From Asticcacaulis aquaticus (GTDB lineage Bacteria; Pseudomonadota; Alphaproteobacteria; Caulobacterales; Caulobacteraceae), in assembly GCF_028550415.1 (NCBI RefSeq), contig NZ_JAQQKX010000002.1, forward strand, positions 124,001 through 188,000: a DNA stretch of 64,000 nucleotides, in the 5' to 3' direction. Shown piece by piece: positions 52,978 through 61,505 of the stretch. The notes beneath the pieces were generated by a model. The model was not told where the DNA came from and made no database searches. It saw nothing but the letters and a program-made list of their open reading frames with translations. The translations under genes were made by a program, and so were the position numbers. Position 1 is the stretch's first letter, and the number at the start of each line of letters is the position of its first letter.

Positions 52978-54333
52978 TTAAGACGCCTTGCGCAGGGTCT
53001 CGAAGAACCGTTCGACATGGGTCGTCAGTTGCTGCGATTGCGCCGTCAGGGTGCCCGCCGAACCGTCGACATCGCGGGTTGCTGCGCGGGTTTTCTGCAC
53101 CGCCCCGTCAAGCGCGGAAATGTGATCGCTGAGGCGACCTGCCGCATCCGATACGTGCTGAATGCTGCCGGCGATTTCATTAGTAGCCGTCGATTGTTCC
53201 TCCATCGCTGCCGCGACCGAGGTCGTCGCCGCCTCGACGTCATTGACCGCAATGGCGATGTCGCGGATCGAGGCCACCGCGCGACCGGTCGAGGCCTGAA
53301 TGGTCTGGATGTGGTTGCCGATTTCGGTCGTTGCCCGCGCCGTCTGATCGGCCAGCGCCTTGACTTCAGTCGCAACCACGGCAAAGCCCTTGCCCGCATC
53401 TCCGGCGCGGGCCGCTTCGATCGTGGCGTTGAGCGCCAGCAGATTGGTCTGGCTGGCGATACCCTGAATGAGGCCCAGAATTTCACCGATGCGGTTGACG
53501 GCGCCGGACAGTTGCGCCACCTCTTCGGAGGAGGTTTCGGCCATGGTGACGATGCGCCGCACATGTTGCGATGCGCCGGTCACCTGAGACGTGATTTCCT
53601 GAATCGACTTGGTCAGTTCTTCGGACGCCGCCGCCACCGATGACGCGTCCATCTGCGAGCGCGCGGCGACATCGGCCACGGTGCGCGAGGTGTCTTCGGT
53701 GATCCCGACCGTCTGGCCCAGGTCCTGCGACGTACCCTGAAGCTGGGCCGAGCTTTCGGCGAAGATACCGGCGATCTGATCGAAGGCCGTGCGGAAATCC
53801 TCGATGGCCGATTCGGTGGCGCGCGAACGGACACGGATCGCCTCCTCGCTGGCGTGCTGATAGGTCGAGATGGCGATATCGAGGTCGAGGAACACCGCCT
53901 TGATCACCGAGGTGAGCGACGCCCCCATGGCCTGAGTGCGGAAGCGGTTATGAACGGCCAGCACGGCGATGATTTCATCGAGCACGAACTGATAGGCCGC
54001 GACGTACCAGCGCGGCTCCAGACCGATGCGGTGGTGAGTCTGGCCGATGCGATAGGCCTGTTCGAAATAGGCCTCGCTGAACCCCGAGGTGAACAGGTTG
54101 CGCCAGTGGCTGATCTGGGCCCGTTGCAGGCGGTCTTCGTGGTCGCCGATCATGCGCGCCAGCGAGTCTTCGCGCTTCACATGCGCGTAGAAGGCGTTGA
54201 GGATGCGCGGCAGGTGCGGCTCCAGCACCGGCCACACCGTCTTCAAACGCATGATATCGGCCGGCGCGATCCGCGCAAACGCCAGACGGTGGGCATAGTT
54301 GGTGTCGACGACGGAAGCAGCGGAAGTCATCAT
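52978..54333 (-). CDS. Globin-coupled methyl-accepting chemotaxis protein
   Basis: 451 residues, soluble. Residues about 10-165 are a globin-coupled sensor domain: His100 in [20 protein letters not shown] is the expected proximal heme ligand. Residues about 190-445 form the signalling coiled coil, with the hairpin tip near [32 protein letters not shown]. It should sense oxygen or another heme gas and signal to CheA. ATG at 54333 or 54330 is used; the longer frame starts at GTG. No che genes are adjacent. Its 3' end lies 26 bases after the truncated fourth tmRNA repeat. Confidence 0.92.
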   Translation of the reverse strand: MMTSAASVVDTNYAHRLAFARIAPADIMRLKTVWPVLEPHLPRILNAFYAHVKREDSLARMIGDHEDRLQRAQISHWRNLFTSGFSEAYFEQAYRIGQTHHRIGLEPRWYVAAYQFVLDEIIAVLAVHNRFRTQAMGASLTSVIKAVFLDLDIAISTYQHASEEAIRVRSRATESAIEDFRTAFDQIAGIFAESSAQLQGTSQDLGQTVGITEDTSRTVADVAARSQMDASSVAAASEELTKSIQEITSQVTGASQHVRRIVTMAETSSEEVAQLSGAVNRIGEILGLIQGIASQTNLLALNATIEAARAGDAGKGFAVVATEVKALADQTARATTEIGNHIQTIQASTGRAVASIRDIAIAVNDVEAATTSVAAAMEEQSTATNEIAGSIQHVSDAAGRLSDHISALDGAVQKTRAATRDVDGSAGTLTAQSQQLTTHVERFFETLRKAS

Positions 54334-54552
54334 GGTCGGTGCCTTACGGATCACTAAAACTCAAACGCGAATAATGCCGTTAAGACTCAACCTTTATGAT
54401 TAATAAATCATTGCCGGACCTGCGACAGGTGGTCGCGGCATCCCCATTTTTTTAAGGTTCCATTACCATTTTTTGGTTTCGTTTCACCGGTGCCGTGCTA
54501 AGTCTTCTCATCTCACTCAGCGCATGAACCCTCAGCAGGTACCCAGAGTCAG

Positions 54553-55047
54553 ATGTCAGATACGCCGGCCGTCATCGATCACATGGACTACGCCAACCTG
54601 ACCCAGAACGCCCTGCGCGGCGTCATCCGTCAGGCGCTCCTGCGTGCGGCGCAACCCGGCGGCCTGCCCGGCGATCACCACTTCTATGTGACCTTCCTGA
54701 CGCGCGCCGAGGGCGTCTCGATCCCCGACGACCTGCTGCAGCGCTATCCCAACGACATTACCATCGTCCTCCAGCATCAGTTCCGCGACCTCAAGGTCGA
54801 ACAGGATCGCGTCAGCGTCACCCTGAGCTTCGGCGGCATGCCCAAGGTCTTGCGTTTCCCCTATGCGGCGATCACGCGTTTCTATGACCCCAGTGTGCAG
54901 TTCATCCTCGAATTCGAGGTCGAGGAGGCCGAAGAGGCCAATGACGACCTGATCACCGAGGCCGAAGACACGCCTGTCGAGCCGGTGAAAACCGACAGCG
55001 ATGACGCCCCCAAGGTCGTCTCGCTCGATCAGTTCCGCAAGAAATAA
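54553..55047 (+). CDS. sspB: SspB, ClpXP adaptor (alphaproteobacterial type)
   Basis: 164 residues. The folded domain (1-125: MDYANLTQNALRGVIRQALLRAA...GDHHFYVTFLTRAEGVSIPDDLLQRYPNDITIVLQHQF) is typical SspB-alpha. A flexible acidic linker follows, and the tail KVVSLDQFRKK is the ClpX-docking motif. SspB delivers ssrA-tagged proteins to ClpXP. The tmRNA gene that makes those tags is about 2 kb upstream, with the chemoreceptor between. The 219-base upstream gap contains an ATGATT/AATCAT palindrome at 54396-54411 and T-rich stretches. Confidence 0.93.
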   Translation: MSDTPAVIDHMDYANLTQNALRGVIRQALLRAAQPGGLPGDHHFYVTFLTRAEGVSIPDDLLQRYPNDITIVLQHQFRDLKVEQDRVSVTLSFGGMPKVLRFPYAAITRFYDPSVQFILEFEVEEAEEANDDLITEAEDTPVEPVKTDSDDAPKVVSLDQFRKK

Positions 55048-55072
55048 ACGGCCCTTTCGCGGAAAGCCAACC

Positions 55073-57259
55073 ATGTCCGGGTTTCACGCTTCCCTCATAA
55101 AATTAACCAAACATCGCTTGCCGATTATAGCCGGTGTGATCGCCGCCCTTTGCCCGGTTGGTGCCTTCACCGCCGCGGTGCCACCACCGGTCGAAGTCCC
55201 TGTCGCCGCCGTTGATACCCCCCCGCCGCCGGTCAATCCGACGCCCCCGCCTCGCCGCCGGGTGGTGCCGCGCACGATCGTCTCCCCCGCCCCGCCGCCC
55301 ATCGTCAACCGCCTCACCGGCACCCCGGTCAGTGCAGACGATATCGAAAATTTCACCGACGCCCTGATCCCGGCGCTGATGCAGCGCGACCACGTCGTGG
55401 GCGTCACCGTCGCCGTCGTGCAGGGCGATACGCCGGTCCTGATCAAGGGCTACGGCTATGACCGCCTGTCGCCGCGTCACGCAGTGGACGGTAATGCCAG
55501 CCTGTTCCGTATCGGCTCGATCACCAAGACCTTTACCTGGATCGTGGCGCGTCAGGAAATCGAGGCCGGGCGGCTGAAACTCGACGGTCCCGTCGCCGCG
55601 CACCTGCCACCGGACATTTTTCGTGACGATCGCCGCTATACCCGACCGCTGCGGATGCGCGATCTAATGGCCCATACCGGCGGCTTCGAGGATTCGTCGC
55701 TCGGCCACCTGTTCCGCCTCGATCAGGGCAGCATCGAATCGACCGACACCTATTTCCGTCGCCACGCACCCGACCGGGTGCGCGAACCCGGCGCCTTCGC
55801 CAGCTATTCCAACTATGGCGCCGCGCTCGCCGCCCGTGCCGCCGCCCATACGGCCAAGGCATCCGACGTCCCTACCCTTATGGAAGCCCGGATTTTCAGA
55901 CCGCTGGGCCTCAATGCTACCACCTTGCGCGAACCCTATGACCCGGCGCTTATCAATGCCTCAGCCGCCGCCGAAGGCCTGCCCGCCCCTATGCCGGCGG
56001 CGCTGGCCGGACGCCTGTCGCAAGGCTACAGCTGGGACGGCGCGACCTGGAAAACCCAGCCTTTCGACTATGCCCTGCCGCTGGCCGGGGCGTTGAGCGG
56101 ATCTTCGACCGCCGCCGATATGGGTCGCTACATGTCGCTGCTGCTCGGCGATGGGCAACTGAACGGTGTACAGCTTTTCGATGCCGGATCGGCCCGGGCC
56201 TTCCGTTCGCCCCTGCTGAGCATGCCCAACGGCTATAATGGCTGGGCCTCGGGCCTGCGCATCGGCGAAACCTCTCAGGGGCGCAAGACCTACGGCCATG
56301 CCGGCGCGACCCTGTGGTTCAACGCCAATATGATTCTGGTGCCGGAACTGGGCATCGGCATCTTCGTCGCCGCCAATACCGAAACCGGCGACGTCCTGAC
56401 CCGCGCCTATCCGGAACTGCTGGTCCGCCATCTCGAAGGTGCCGCTACCACGGGACCGCGTCAACCTGCCCAGAGCTACGCCCGCAACCCTGCCTATTTC
56501 GACGCCCTGCGCGGCACCTATGTGTCTTCGCGCCGTGCCTACGGCGGGCTGGAAGGCGCGGTTACCCGCCTGATCAATACGGTCGAGGTTGACGTCGACA
56601 ATGACGGCCGCCTGATCGTCGCCGCACAGGACGGCGCGTCCGCCTTCGTCACCACCTCGGCGCGCGGCTTTTTCGTCCCGCAGGAAATGAACCCGCTGGG
56701 GCCGCAGATCGGTTTCGAGAACCTGCATTTTCTGTTCAAGCCGCAGGGCGGCAAGGCCACCGCCTTTGAAACCTCGGCCAATATGGCGCGCTTCGAGCGC
56801 GTCGGATGGTATCATACCCCCGACTTCCTCTACAGCATGACCGCCCTGATGCTGGGGTCGTGCGTCATGGTCCTGATGGGACTCAGCCGTATCGGTCAAC
56901 GCGACCATCCGACCGACCCGCAGATCATGGCGACGTGGATTTCCTATGCCACCGCCTTCGTATGGATACTGGCCATCGCCGTCTTCCAGAGCTGGAAAAC
57001 GAGTCTCGACGGCGACCCCAGCGCCCTGTTCACGCGCTGGCCCAGCGGCCAGTTGCAACTGGCGTCGGGCATGGCGGTGCTCGCGTCGCTGGCGACCCTG
57101 TTCCAGTTGGGCAACCTCTATCGCGTCTACGAAGAGGCTCACTATCATGCCGATGGCTGGGCCCTGTGGCAGAAGACGGCGCACACGGCGCTCAATCTCG
57201 GCTGGTTGAGCTATGCGGTGCTGCTGATGTCATGGGGGGCGTTAACGCCGTGGGGGTAA
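55073..57259 (+). CDS. Beta-lactamase-like serine hydrolase with C-terminal membrane domain
   Basis: 728 residues: signal or anchor helix (about 14-34), a Pro-rich linker (38-77), a class C/DD-peptidase-like domain (about 85-475) and three or more C-terminal membrane helices (about 610-720). Active-site motifs are SITK (149-152), YSN (245-247) and HAG in YGHAGATLW, which replaces KTG. It probably acts on cell-wall peptides or small esters; beta-lactam hydrolysis is not implied. It starts 25 bases after sspB and may be co-transcribed. Polyproline runs (PPPPVNPTPPP) would need EF-P. Confidence 0.85.
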   Translation: MSGFHASLIKLTKHRLPIIAGVIAALCPVGAFTAAVPPPVEVPVAAVDTPPPPVNPTPPPRRRVVPRTIVSPAPPPIVNRLTGTPVSADDIENFTDALIPALMQRDHVVGVTVAVVQGDTPVLIKGYGYDRLSPRHAVDGNASLFRIGSITKTFTWIVARQEIEAGRLKLDGPVAAHLPPDIFRDDRRYTRPLRMRDLMAHTGGFEDSSLGHLFRLDQGSIESTDTYFRRHAPDRVREPGAFASYSNYGAALAARAAAHTAKASDVPTLMEARIFRPLGLNATTLREPYDPALINASAAAEGLPAPMPAALAGRLSQGYSWDGATWKTQPFDYALPLAGALSGSSTAADMGRYMSLLLGDGQLNGVQLFDAGSARAFRSPLLSMPNGYNGWASGLRIGETSQGRKTYGHAGATLWFNANMILVPELGIGIFVAANTETGDVLTRAYPELLVRHLEGAATTGPRQPAQSYARNPAYFDALRGTYVSSRRAYGGLEGAVTRLINTVEVDVDNDGRLIVAAQDGASAFVTTSARGFFVPQEMNPLGPQIGFENLHFLFKPQGGKATAFETSANMARFERVGWYHTPDFLYSMTALMLGSCVMVLMGLSRIGQRDHPTDPQIMATWISYATAFVWILAIAVFQSWKTSLDGDPSALFTRWPSGQLQLASGMAVLASLATLFQLGNLYRVYEEAHYHADGWALWQKTAHTALNLGWLSYAVLLMSWGALTPWG

Positions 57260-57270
57260 GCCTCCGGCGG

Positions 57271-57289
57271 GCAGGGTCACAGACCCTGC
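57271..57289. terminator. Small hairpin after the serine hydrolase gene
   Basis: GCAGGGTC/GACCCTGC with a 3-base loop, 11 bases after the stop. No T run follows, so terminator function is weak. Confidence 0.4.
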
Positions 57290-57304
57290 ACCCGTAGACA
57301 GTGG

Positions 57305-57353
57305 TCGCATGCTTGGCGCGAAAAACCGGTTTCCACTTTTTCGCAGCATGCTC
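57305..57353. repeat. Dispersed palindromic repeat, copy B
   Basis: TCGCATGCTTGG to AGCATGCTC, with CGAAAAACCGGTTTCCAC inside. Differs from copy A (52282) at only a few bases. Located between convergent genes. Confidence 0.8.
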
Positions 57354-57360
57354 TAACGAT

Positions 57361-57720
57361 TCACCGCTTCAGCGCATAGACCCGGATGTGGATTTGCTCG
57401 CGCTCGCCTTCGAAGCGTTCGACCAGCAGCCGCGCCACCTGACTGTCGTCGTGAAACACAAACCCCTTGATCGCATCGAGCAGGGCCTTGGCCAGATTGT
57501 CGAGGTCCATCCACGGCGGATCGCCGATATGTTCCATGCGGATTTCCACCGCATGATCGCCCCAGGCCGGACGCGATCCGCGCCACTCCTTGCGGAAGAA
57601 CTCATAGACCAGGGGCTTATAATACTTGGCCTGAGTCGTCAGGCCATCGATAAAGAGCTCCAGCCCATCGGCGGTTTCCCGCGCCCGCACCTTGCCCCAG
57701 ACGGTCCAGCCTTCCGTCAT
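57361..57720 (-). CDS. RusA-family Holliday junction resolvase-like protein
   Basis: 119 residues. The segment PPWMDLDNLAKALLDAIKGFVFHDDSQVARL carries the Asp pattern of RusA (D-DN-K-LLDA--G-V--DDSQV). RusA cuts Holliday junctions as a dimer. These proteins are often phage-borne, but no phage genes surround it. The ATG overlaps the uvrD stop by one base (TGATG), so it is coupled to a helicase. A GTG one codon upstream is an alternative start. Confidence 0.82.
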   Translation of the reverse strand: MTEGWTVWGKVRARETADGLELFIDGLTTQAKYYKPLVYEFFRKEWRGSRPAWGDHAVEIRMEHIGDPPWMDLDNLAKALLDAIKGFVFHDDSQVARLLVERFEGEREQIHIRVYALKR

Positions 57721-60038
57721 CACGCCTTTTCCACGAAGCTGTCGATGACCTTTTTCTCACCCGACACGTCGAAGTCGACGATCAGCTTGTTGCCCTCGGT
57801 CTCCATCACTTCGCCATAACCGAACTTGGTGTGGAAAACGCGGGTGCCGATGGTGAAGCCCTTCGACGGCTGCGGTTTTGACGGCGCCACACGGTGCGGC
57901 GTGGGTTTGCGTTCCAGACGGCTCATATCGACGCCCGATAGGCGGTCGCTGAAGCTGTCGGTCTTTTTCTCGTGGTTCGGCTGATAGCCCGCGCGATCCC
58001 AACGCGATTCCTGCGACTGCCAGCCGGCCTGATTATAGCCGGTCTGCGACGACGCCTCGACGTGTTCGATCGGCATTTCATCGACGAAGCGCGACGGTAT
58101 CTGGTTCGTCCAACGCCCGAAGACCTGCCGGTTGGCAACGAAACTGACCTTGGCCAGTTCGCGCGCCCGCGTCAGCCCGACATAGGCCAGACGCCGCTCT
58201 TCTTCGAGGCTTTTCAACCCACCCTCGTCCAGCGACCGTTGCGACGGGAAGACGCCCTCTTCCCAGCCCGGCAGGAAGACGACGGGGAACTCCAGCCCCT
58301 TGGCGGCGTGCAGAGTCGAGATGCGCACCGTGTCGTCGCCCCCCTTGCCCTCGATGTCCATGACCAGCGACACGTGTTCCAGATAGGATTCGAGGTTGTC
58401 GAAATCCTGCATGGAATTCATCATTTCCTTGAGGTTGTCGATGCGCGTCGCCCCCGACACCTTGTCGGCACGCTGCATGTCGTAATAGCCGCTGTCGGTC
58501 AGGACCACATCGAGCAGATTGTCGTGCGCGGTCTCTTTCGCGACGGCGACCCACTTGTCGTAGTCGCGCAGAAAGGCAATCAGGGGCGTCTTTGTCCGTG
58601 TCGGCAGTTCATCCGTCTGGACCAGATCGCGCACCGCGGCCATGACGCTTTGCCCGGCCAGTCGCGCCTGCATCAGAAGCTTTTGTACCGTCGCATCGCC
58701 GATGCCGCGCTTGGGGACATTGACGATACGCTCGAAGGCCAGATCGTCGTCCGGCGACTGGATCAGGCGCAGATAGGCCAGGGCGTCGCGGATTTCGGCG
58801 CGCTCGAAAAAGCGCGGGCCACCGACCACCGTATAGGGGATTTGCAGCATCAGAAACCGCTCTTCAAACGCCCGCATCTGGAACGAGGCGCGCACCAGCA
58901 CGGCCATGTCCTGATAGCGGCGGCCCTGCTTTTTCAGGCGCTCGATGTCCTCGGCGACGTTCTGGGCCTCGGCCGCGCCGTCCCACAGACCGTTGACGCG
59001 AACCTTTTCACCGCCTTGCTGATCGGTGAACAGGGTCTTACCCAGACGCGCGCTGTTCGACTTGATCAACCCGGATGCCGCCGACAGGATGTGCTGTGTC
59101 GAGCGATAATTGCGCTCCAGTCGGATGACCTTGGCGCCCGGATAGTCGCGCTCGAACTTGAGGATATTATCGACCTCCGCACCACGCCAGCCATAGATCG
59201 ACTGATCATCATCTCCCACGCAACAGAGGTTGCGGTCGGCATTGGTCAGCAGGCGGAGCCATAAATACTGGGCGACATTGGTGTCCTGATATTCGTCGAC
59301 CAGCACATATTTGAATCGCCGATGGTACTGGGCCAGAATGTCCGGATTTTCGGTCAGGATTTTCAGCGTGTGCAGCAGCAAATCGCCGAAGTCACAGGCG
59401 TTGAGCACCCGCATCCGCTCCTGATACTCGGCGTAGATTTCCGCGCCTTTGTTGGAGGCGAACTGCGCCCCTTCGTCGGCGGTCATTTTCAGGACCTTGT
59501 CCGGCGTCAGACCCTTGTTCTTCCACTGATCGAGGAAGTGCGCCATGACCTTGGGCGGGAAGCGCTTCACGTCGATACGGCGCGCCTCCATGATCTGCTT
59601 CAGGAGGCGCGTCTGGTCGTCATCGTCGATGATGTTGAAGCTCGATTTGAGCCCGACCAGATCGGCGTGACGACGCAGGATCTGCGCGGCGATCGAGTGG
59701 AAGGTACCGAGATTCGACAGGTCGCTGGCCGAATGCCCGATCAGGCGCTCGGCCCGCTCGCGCATTTCGCGCGCAGCCTTGTTGGTGAAGGTGACGCAGA
59801 GGATTTCCCACGGCTTCGCCAGTCCCTGATTGAGGATATGGGCGATTCGCGTGGTCAGCACCCGCGTCTTGCCCGTCCCGGCCCCGGCCAGAACCAGCAC
59901 CGGCCCCTGCGTCGAGCGCACGGCATCGGCCTGTTCAGCATTAAGTCCCTGAAAATAATCGACCGGACGGCCCGCGCCATTGACGGAGGCCTGCTGGCTG
60001 ATCGAAAGACCGGAGTTCGGGATATCATCTGGAGTCAT
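57720..60038 (-). CDS. uvrD: UvrD/PcrA/Rep-type superfamily 1 DNA helicase
   Basis: 772 residues, the normal length. Helicase motifs: LNAEQADAV (Q motif), AGAGTGKTRVL (51-58 Walker A), VDEYQDTN (II), VGDDDQSIYGWRGA (III), LERNYRST (IV), and VRISTLHAAKGLEFPVVFLPGWEEGVFP (V) with YVGLTRA (VI). A 3'-5' helicase for repair or replication; UvrD versus PcrA is not separable here. The C-terminal part has a Tudor-like end (GTRVFHTKFGYGEVMETEGNKLIVDF) that binds RNA polymerase in PcrA. Co-transcribed with the RusA-like gene. Confidence 0.93.
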   Translation of the reverse strand: MTPDDIPNSGLSISQQASVNGAGRPVDYFQGLNAEQADAVRSTQGPVLVLAGAGTGKTRVLTTRIAHILNQGLAKPWEILCVTFTNKAAREMRERAERLIGHSASDLSNLGTFHSIAAQILRRHADLVGLKSSFNIIDDDDQTRLLKQIMEARRIDVKRFPPKVMAHFLDQWKNKGLTPDKVLKMTADEGAQFASNKGAEIYAEYQERMRVLNACDFGDLLLHTLKILTENPDILAQYHRRFKYVLVDEYQDTNVAQYLWLRLLTNADRNLCCVGDDDQSIYGWRGAEVDNILKFERDYPGAKVIRLERNYRSTQHILSAASGLIKSNSARLGKTLFTDQQGGEKVRVNGLWDGAAEAQNVAEDIERLKKQGRRYQDMAVLVRASFQMRAFEERFLMLQIPYTVVGGPRFFERAEIRDALAYLRLIQSPDDDLAFERIVNVPKRGIGDATVQKLLMQARLAGQSVMAAVRDLVQTDELPTRTKTPLIAFLRDYDKWVAVAKETAHDNLLDVVLTDSGYYDMQRADKVSGATRIDNLKEMMNSMQDFDNLESYLEHVSLVMDIEGKGGDDTVRISTLHAAKGLEFPVVFLPGWEEGVFPSQRSLDEGGLKSLEEERRLAYVGLTRARELAKVSFVANRQVFGRWTNQIPSRFVDEMPIEHVEASSQTGYNQAGWQSQESRWDRAGYQPNHEKKTDSFSDRLSGVDMSRLERKPTPHRVAPSKPQPSKGFTIGTRVFHTKFGYGEVMETEGNKLIVDFDVSGEKKVIDSFVEKA

Positions 60039-60125
60039 GATCGCAGTTTAGCCCGATCCGTGAACGGAACCAAACGGAAACATGCGCATCATGGATTTCA
60101 GCGGCGCTTATGCACAGGCCGCCCT

Positions 60126-60365
60126 CTAAACCTTCTTGCGTTTCACCGGCCCGCCCTTGCTCTGGACGAAGGCCAGGGCCGACAGGCGGCAGAACGACGC
60201 CAGCAGGCTTTCGCCGCGACGCGAATCCAGATCGGCGATCAGCGCCGCCAGACTGATTCGCTTGTCCTGCGCCATACTTTCGAGCACAGCCCAGAATTCC
60301 GGCTCCAGCGCCACCGATGTTGCGTGCCCCGCAAGGTTAACTGATCTCTTTTTCAAGCCCGGCAT
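60126..60365 (-). CDS. Ribbon-helix-helix domain protein (RHH_4)
   Basis: 79 residues. KKRSVNLAGHATSVALEPEFWAVLESMAQDKRISLAALIADLD matches the small RHH_4 domain proteins common in alphaproteobacteria, often near sspB and DUF4169 genes. Probably DNA-binding; target unknown. Start MPGLKKRS (ATG 60365). It follows the DUF4169 gene on the same strand, and an imperfect inverted repeat at 60431-60458 lies upstream. Confidence 0.82.
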   Translation of the reverse strand: MPGLKKRSVNLAGHATSVALEPEFWAVLESMAQDKRISLAALIADLDSRRGESLLASFCRLSALAFVQSKGGPVKRKKV

Positions 60366-60430
60366 AGTGTCCCTCCTGATCCCAGGGCGCCCCCGATAGA
60401 GCATGAGTCCCGTCATGCCCGCCTTAGTGT

Positions 60431-60458
60431 ATGTGAAGCAGATACATTTGCTTCATAT
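60431..60458. repeat. Imperfect inverted repeat upstream of the RHH gene
   Basis: ATGTGAAGCA and TGCTTCATAT arms (9 of 10 pairs) around an 8-base centre, about 66 bases before the start at 60365. It may be an autoregulatory site or a weak terminator of the DUF4169 gene. Confidence 0.4.
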
Positions 60459-60527
60459 GTACTTGTGGTATTATTAAACCACTGACATTTCTAAGATTAT
60501 CGAGAGTTGGTTGTTTGGTGCAAAACG

Positions 60528-60725
60528 TCAACTCTTTTTATTTTCATCGCTTTTTCCGAGACGCAACTGATCCAGTTTTCGCATCTCCAGGCGTTCGTTT
60601 TCGCTTGCCGCCTGCCGGTCCCGGGCTGAAATGCCGTACACCACACGGTTTTGCGCCGCCGTCGCCTTTTTCTGGTCTTTCTGCCGGGCCTTTCTGGCCT
60701 TGTTCAGATTGATGACTTCACTCAT
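60528..60725 (-). CDS. DUF4169 family protein
   Basis: 65 residues, highly charged and helical, opening SEVINLNKARKARQKDQKKA as in DUF4169. Function unknown; the basic helix could bind nucleic acid. Two ATG codons lie side by side; the second (60725) is better placed relative to GAGG. The RHH_4 gene comes next downstream. DUF4169, RHH_4 and sspB often cluster with fumC in relatives; fumC is not seen here. Confidence 0.83.
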   Translation of the reverse strand: MSEVINLNKARKARQKDQKKATAAQNRVVYGISARDRQAASENERLEMRKLDQLRLGKSDENKKS

Positions 60726-60969
60726 CATACGCCTCGGTTTGCACTCTGATATCGTCCGGACACATCCCCATGGCCCGGCCGATTTATAAAACGTTTTTTC
60801 GTTTGCGGTCTGATTATACGCCAATACCATAACTTATGAAAGAATTTTAACGTGATCACAGCGCTAAACCCTTTATAATCTTGATTAAAACGCCGTTACG
60901 TCAACAAAATCAATGCCTCGTTCAATACCCTGCACGGCAGCAACTCAAGGCCTCATAAGAGAAAAAAGC

Positions 60970-61368
60970 ATGACTCTCCTTCTCAACCTTCTGTGGTTCG
61001 TTTTCGGCGGCTTCGTGACCGGAATCGCCTGGCTGCTTGGCGGCTGCCTGCTGGCCATCACCATCGTCGGCCTGCCGTGGGCCGGGGCCGCCTTTCGCAT
61101 CGCCGGGTTCAGCTTCTTCCCGTTCGGCAAGGCCATCGCCGACCGCGACCTGCATCTGGGGCGCGACGATCTCGGCACCGGCGTGTCCGGCGGGATTCTC
61201 AATATCGTGTGGATTCTGCTCGGCGGCTGGTACATCGCGCTGGGGCACCTGACCCTTGCGGTGGCGCAGGCGGTGACGATCATCGGCATCCCCTTCGCCA
61301 TCAAGAACGTGCAACTGGCCTGGCTGGCGCTGGCCCCCGTCGGCAAGATCGTCGTTGAAAAGCCTTAG
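60970..61368 (+). CDS. YccF-family inner-membrane protein
   Basis: 132 residues with the duplicated YccF domain: LLWFVFGGFVTGIAWLLGGCLLAITIVGLPWAGAAFRIA and a second copy, ILNIVWILLGGWYIALGHLTLAVAQAVTIIGIPFAIKNVQLA. At least four hydrophobic helices. Role unknown. The start ATG at 60970 follows an AT-rich 244-base gap that likely holds divergent promoters for this gene and DUF4169. A palindromic repeat pair follows. Confidence 0.88.
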   Translation: MTLLLNLLWFVFGGFVTGIAWLLGGCLLAITIVGLPWAGAAFRIAGFSFFPFGKAIADRDLHLGRDDLGTGVSGGILNIVWILLGGWYIALGHLTLAVAQAVTIIGIPFAIKNVQLAWLALAPVGKIVVEKP

Positions 61369-61377
61369 TCATCCGGT

Positions 61378-61412
61378 TAGAGCCCGTTCCAATTCAATGT
61401 GAACGGGCTCTA
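61378..61412. repeat. Hairpin repeat TAGAGCCCGTTC/GAACGGGCTCTA
   Basis: 12-bp perfect arms with an 11-base loop, ten bases after the yccF stop. A type of palindrome often seen in alphaproteobacterial intergenic DNA; it probably terminates or protects the yccF message. Confidence 0.75.
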
Positions 61413-61423
61413 GGTTTTGCTCT

Positions 61424-61471
61424 GTCGCGCATTTGAGTCCAAAAACCGTTGCACACTTTTCGGAATGCGCT
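61424..61471. repeat. Dispersed palindromic repeat, copy C (diverged)
   Basis: TCGCGCATTTGAGTCC to CGGAATGCGCT with AAAAACCGTTGCACAC inside: the same layout as copies A and B, with more changes. Confidence 0.6.
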
Positions 61472-61505
61472 TTAAGCTTTCCCGATAAGATTACAGGGAA
61501 ACGTC

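Noticed and set aside
52773-53132. Frame of 119 codons across the tandem repeats
   Set aside because: Its first half is the 76-bp repeat read in shifting frames (76 is not a multiple of 3), and its second half is antisense to the chemoreceptor.
57972-59264. 430-codon plus-strand frame opposite uvrD
   Set aside because: Shadow of a clear helicase gene.
60126-60725. The RHH and DUF4169 genes as a toxin-antitoxin pair
   Set aside because: Both match conserved single-copy alphaproteobacterial families, neither resembles a toxin, and they are separated by 160 bases.
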